Origin: Caprella mutica
Taxonomy: Eukaryota > Arthropoda > Malacostraca > Amphipoda > Caprellidae
Reading direction: 5' to 3'
DNA: 64,000 nucleotides
Assembly: GCA_947561585.1 (NCBI GenBank)
Contig: CANNZV010001471.1
Coordinates: 62,001 to 126,000 of the forward strand
A model generated the notes under the pieces. It had not been told where the DNA came from and ran no database searches. It saw nothing but the letters and a program-made list of their open reading frames with translations. Below are positions 59,588 through 64,000 of the stretch, piece after piece (within the stretch, counting starts at the first letter, position 1; each line of letters starts with the position of its first letter). A program made the position numbers and the translations under genes.

Positions 59588-60332
59588 TTGTCTCTCCTGT
59601 TGCATCTGCTACAGTATAATGTATCTTTCCTGTTGAATCTGCTACAGTATAATGTATCTCTCCTGTTGAATCTGCTACAGTATAATGTATCTCTCCTGTT
59701 GAATCTGCTACAGTATAATGTATCTCTCCTGTTGAATCTGCTACAGTATAATGTATCTCTCCTGTTGAATCTGCTACAGTATAATGTATCTCTCCTGTTG
59801 AATCTGCTACAGTATAATGTATCTCTCCTGTTGAATCTGCTACAGTATAATGTATCTATCCTGTTGAATCTGCTACAGTATAATGAATCTCTCCTGTTGA
59901 ATCTGCTACAGTATAATGTATCTATCCTGTTGAATCTGCTACAGTATAATGAATCTCTCCTGTTGAATCTGCTACAGTATAATGAATCTCTCCTGTTGAA
60001 TCTGCTACAGTATAATGAATCTCTCCTGTTGAATCTGCTACAGTATAATGTATCTCTCCTGTTGAATCTGCTACAGTATAATGAATCTCTCCTGTTGAAT
60101 CTGCTACAGTATAATGAATCTCTCCTGTTGAATCTGCTACAGTATAATGTATCTATCCTGTTGAATCTGCTACAGTATAATGTATCTCTCCTGTTGAATC
60201 TGCTACAGTATAATGTATCTCTCCTGTTGAATCTGCTACAGTATAATGAATCTCTCCTGATGAATCTGCTACAGTATAATGTATCTATCCTGTTGAATCT
60301 GCTACAGTATAATGTATCTATCCTGTTGCATC
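59588..60332. repeat. 33-bp tandem array, about 22 copies
   Basis: Unit TCTCTCCTGTTGAATCTGCT + ACAGTATAATGTA. 33 is a multiple of 3, giving a 270-aa frame of NLLQYNVSLLL repeats; no other sign of a gene. Confidence 0.95.
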
Positions 60333-60974
60333 TGCAAGATACATTCTTTAAGCAAAGAATAGCATCGAATATTCAAATTAAGGATCACAAGAGTATTTAG
60401 CTACAGTGTCACGTTACACAGCTAGATATGTAAGTCTTGCTGCATAGAAAAGCAATGTAACATGATTATAGTACACGATGTGATGAATTGTATAGTGGAC
60501 TTACAGGGGTACGTACACATGCGAACCTATTCGTTTGTTAGTAAAAATGAAAATTAAGAAATATGGAGTTTTTGAAACACGTTTTATTGATTTGTTTACT
60601 GTAGGTTTTAAACGTTATATCCTTCAAAATCGCAATAATGTTCTCGATGCTTGTGGATTACCCTGTATACGAATACTTAAAAAACTGTATGTTAATCAAT
60701 TGTTACTAAAATTTTATATTTCGATAACCTGTATCCCAGATGTTGTGTAGCAATATCTTTAATTAGCCAGTTAATTAAATTAAATACTATCAAGCTAATG
60801 TGTTTGTATATGTACATACAATGTATTATAAAATGAGATGGTGACGATTAACTTTAATCATCAGTTAATGTTAATTATCGTCACCATTACTTTACACAGA
60901 ATAGCTGACAGAAATCTTTAGTGCCATCTAATTATTTTTATTAATTAATTACTGGTTAAATGATAATTAGTAAA

Positions 60975-61025
60975 TCTTTTAACATGATCGAAATTGTAGT
61001 ACTGTCCGACAACTCGAAACTTATA
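60975..61025. mobile_element. FB1 right-end relic
   Basis: AACATGATCGAAATTGTAGT and CCGACAACTCGAAACTTATA. Confidence 0.5.
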
Positions 61026-63526
61026 CACAGACCTATTTAATAAAACTGTACAAATGTTGACTTGAAGTTTTGTCTCTAGAAAGCATAAGGCCTTGCGTGT
61101 AACAATATACTAATTAGCCTTTAAATATGATAATGATAATACGAGTAGAAACTGCACTAAAGTGAGTAATATACTTCAGGCAATATTTAGCAAAGTATTA
61201 TGAGAAGAGTCTTTCCTATTCAGTATTATTAGTTTATTTTTCACATATCTTGACGAATTCTAAAGGTCCTGACCCTATTCAACCGTTTATAAAGCTCATT
61301 AGATACGAAACCAATTCATCCTAACTATCATTCCGATAAATTTGGTATCTCTCAATAGAAATCACGAGTATAATCAATTCAATGAACATAATCAACTGTA
61401 GGAGATGGTGGAGCAATAGAATATCTCTTCATTGGCCATTTTCTCGTGAGCTAAGCCGTTATGGCTTCGCGAATGGACGGCAAATGGCATCTAGGTAGCG
61501 GATGGCAATTTTCTCATCACTATCACCTCTCCAATTATTATTGATACCCATCTGCAACCATTCCACCACAATAAATGATACGCACGGGCTCTATTACAAT
61601 TCTGATCAGGAGAAATAAGTGCCGCCGGATTTTTTCCGGGCATCATCGGAGATCGATAAATACGGTGAGAAGATTGGCAAATCAGGTGAATGGTACGAGG
61701 CGGCCGAATTAACGCTACATTAGGATTCCGAGGCTGGATATTAATCCGGTATCGGAACGCTTTCCAATGCCCATTATCCGAATTAAAGGATTAGATAGAA
61801 ACTTTTAATGGGTTTCACTGACGGACTTTAATTCCTATCAAATCTCCATACTCACGAAATATAGTTTGGCTTTAGATTTAAGGTGATTCTTTCAATAGGA
61901 TCCTCTTTATAGAAACAGCATGTCCTCTACCAATAAGGCTTGGAATTCACCAATCATTTGGTTATTAATTGCATGTGCTTAATGTTTAAAGTGGCCAGTG
62001 CATCAATTCGACACACTATGTGCCAAGCTGGGTTAGCTCGATTACTTTTATTAGCTCCGTTTGAACGCGCCTTTTATGGGGCATTTAATTAAAACACTGT
62101 GCCCAGGAGAGAATGATGTACTGCTGCCTGGCTGGATTAGCTTCTGAGACCATTAGAGGTTTAAGCACCTTCTACACTGCCTGTGTCACCTCTGTTTGTT
62201 TAGAAAGATTTGAAAGCTTTTTGACACGGTGGACCTAATGGTAGGTACTCATTGTAATTTATTAATGGGACTATATACTTTGTATGGTGTAGTTTATTAG
62301 GAGTAATTGAATAATTAATTATTTGAATAAAAATACACATTTTAAAGAAAGATTTGCATGAAGAGAAATTTGATTTACAAGAAATTTAAATTTTAAGTTC
62401 GTTGAAGTCTCAAACAGAAATACGTTAATTTCAATCCACTGATTAGTTTTAGGAATTATTATTTTCTAAAGGATTACCGTGAAAAATTAGTTAATTTCAA
62501 TATGATAAAATTGTGCAGACAAACAAAATCTCTGTGCCCTTCCTATTCCTCATCATTCAATTCTTTACACAGGGTGACTCTTTTTATTCATTTGTAATTA
62601 ACCTCATTTGAGAACCAGATGATTTTCTTTACTTTGTGTTGATGAATGTTATGTTGAAGTGAATGAAAGAGCATCAACAGCATTGCAACGCAAACGCAGA
62701 AATTACTTCTAATTCTAAATTACTTTTAATTCTAAATTACTTCTAATTCTAAATTACTTCTAATTCAATGAAGTCTTTGACATCAAAAGAAGCTTCTAAA
62801 ATATTAAATCTATTAGAAAATCATTGAAGAAAAGAAGCAAGAAATTCTTTTGTGCCTTTAAGAAAATAGAGGTTAAATTTAAGGGAAATAGATATCAAAG
62901 TTTAGTATATTTAATTCATTTAATATTAAAAAGATAAAAACTTCTAAATCAATTCTATAACATCCATGTACGTTTGCTTTAAAATATAGCGTTGAAAAGG
63001 ATATATTTATATACATATATTTTATATATTCCGTATAGTGTTGATAGAATATTTCCGAGGATATATCCTGGATGTTTAAAATGGCGAAAACAAAGTTGTT
63101 TGTAGTGTGATCAGTACACTGATTGCCCTCTCAATAAAAACATTCAATAACAAGATAAATAAACAAGAATATTCTTCGCAACAAGGGGAAACAAAGATAA
63201 AATCCAAAGGGAAACAACGAGAAAAGACTTTATATTCTTGCATCTGTGATTAATTGTATGTACTGAGGACATATTGCTTCATATTGTGAATTAAAAACAC
63301 ACTTTCAATTATTAAAGAGGGAAAGACAACTTAATATGTGGTCTTTCGTATAATCCGCACATAATCCCTCCATGCGGCAGTGATATAGTTTATCAACCTT
63401 CATAACTTAGGAACACCCACACAGGAATTAATTAGTAGACATGAATATAAATGAATAACTTGAAAGAATAAATTACAAGACTTTGATGTTTATACAGTGA
63501 CTCTATATATGCTGATCTTCCAGATT
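61026..63526. other. Long non-repetitive stretch, less AT-rich at 61430-61870
   Basis: No ORF or exon recognised. 61430-61870 has balanced composition and no repeats (e.g. GTGCCGCCGGATTTTTTCCG, GTACGAGGCGGCCGAATTAA), the best candidate for a conserved non-coding element. 62695-62770 holds short TACTTCTAATTCTAAAT repeats. Confidence 0.25.
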
Positions 63527-64000
63527 CAATATATAGTGCCTACAGGCCTCATCTACAGTGTCTACAGGCCTCATCATCTACAGTGTCTACAGGCCTCATC
63601 ATCTACAATGTCTACAGGCCTCATCTACAGTGTCTACAGGCCTCATCTACAGTGTCTACAGGCCTCATCATCTACAGTGTCTACAGGCCTCTCTATCTAC
63701 AGTGTCTACAGGCCTCTCTATCTACAGTGTCTACAGGCCTCATCATCTACAGTGTCTACAGGCCTCTCTATCTACAGTGTCTACAGGCCTCTCTATCTAC
63801 AGTGTCTACAGGCCTCATCATCTACAGTGTCTACAGGCCTCTCTATCTACAGTGTCTACAGGCCTCTCTATCTACAGTGTCTACAGGCCTCTCTATCTAC
63901 AGTGTCTACAGGCCTCTCTATCTACAGTGTCTACAGGCCTCTCTATCTATAGTGTCTACAGGCCTCTCTATCTACAGTGTCTACAGGCCTCTCTATCTAC
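63527..64000. repeat. 25-bp (22-bp) tandem array running off the window end
   Basis: Unit CTACAGTGTCTACAGGCCTC + TCTAT or ATCAT; early copies are 22 or 25 bp, later copies uniform. About 19 copies are visible and the array is cut by the window edge. Confidence 0.95.

Noticed and set aside
59588..60400. 270-aa leucine-rich frame NLLQYNVSLLL
   Set aside because: 33-bp array translation; not a leucine-rich-repeat protein.

Overview
This is a eukaryotic, AT-rich nuclear window. The one recognisable gene is split into GT-AG exons, there are no operons or bacterial signals, and many short TA-flanked inverted-repeat elements resemble those of arthropods (CAGGGTGTTTCA-ended and CAGTAGAAC-ended elements). 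An arthropod, probably a hexapod, fits best; the species cannot be named from the sequence.

Gene content: the minus strand from 29564 down to 14272 carries ten consecutive exons of a calcium-activated chloride channel regulator (CLCA) family protein. I joined them by hand. Every junction is GT-AG, every phase agrees, and the total is 3483 nt (1160 residues plus stop). The visible order is CLCA N-terminal metalloprotease-like domain, von Willebrand factor A (VWA) domain, beta-sandwich segment (DUF1973-like), FN3-like segment, one transmembrane helix, and a long polar tail ending in a class I PDZ ligand (TQV). The first exon or exons, with the signal peptide and roughly the first 50 residues, were not found. 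Both catalytic/metal centres of the family look lost: HExxH reads VEWAK, and the VWA MIDAS motif is degraded at all three of its elements. A decayed piece of a second CLCA N-terminal exon may lie at about 36916-37105.

Everything else is repeats or unassigned sequence. About 20 tandem arrays (units of 12 to about 98 bp) fill roughly 13 kb, a fifth of the window. Between and inside them are several families of palindromic (foldback) mobile elements. FB1, with TAGGGTAAGTT ends, has about 26 whole or partial copies, many with a double-hairpin centre. FB2 has pogo-like CAGTAGAAC ends. FB3 has CAGGGTGTTTCA ends, FB4 CCCAGGTAGC ends, FB5 is a 963-bp hairpin in a CLCA intron, and FB6 has ACGAGCG-type ends. 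Several arrays are expanded arms or centres of these elements. The clearest case is the 15-bp unit TTCACTATAGAGGAG, amplified at three loci in FB2.

Layout: 1-14.2 kb, arrays and foldback elements downstream of the gene; 14.3-29.6 kb, CLCA exons with repeat-filled introns; 29.6-37 kb, arrays, foldbacks and the possible CLCA relic; 37.9-40.2 kb, a large 40-bp-class satellite with a duplicated ~0.8-kb block; 40-64 kb, arrays, foldbacks and long low-information AT-rich stretches with two unrecognised ORFs (44539-44934 and 50521-50769). Most long open frames in the window are translations of tandem repeats whose unit is a multiple of 3 and are not genes.
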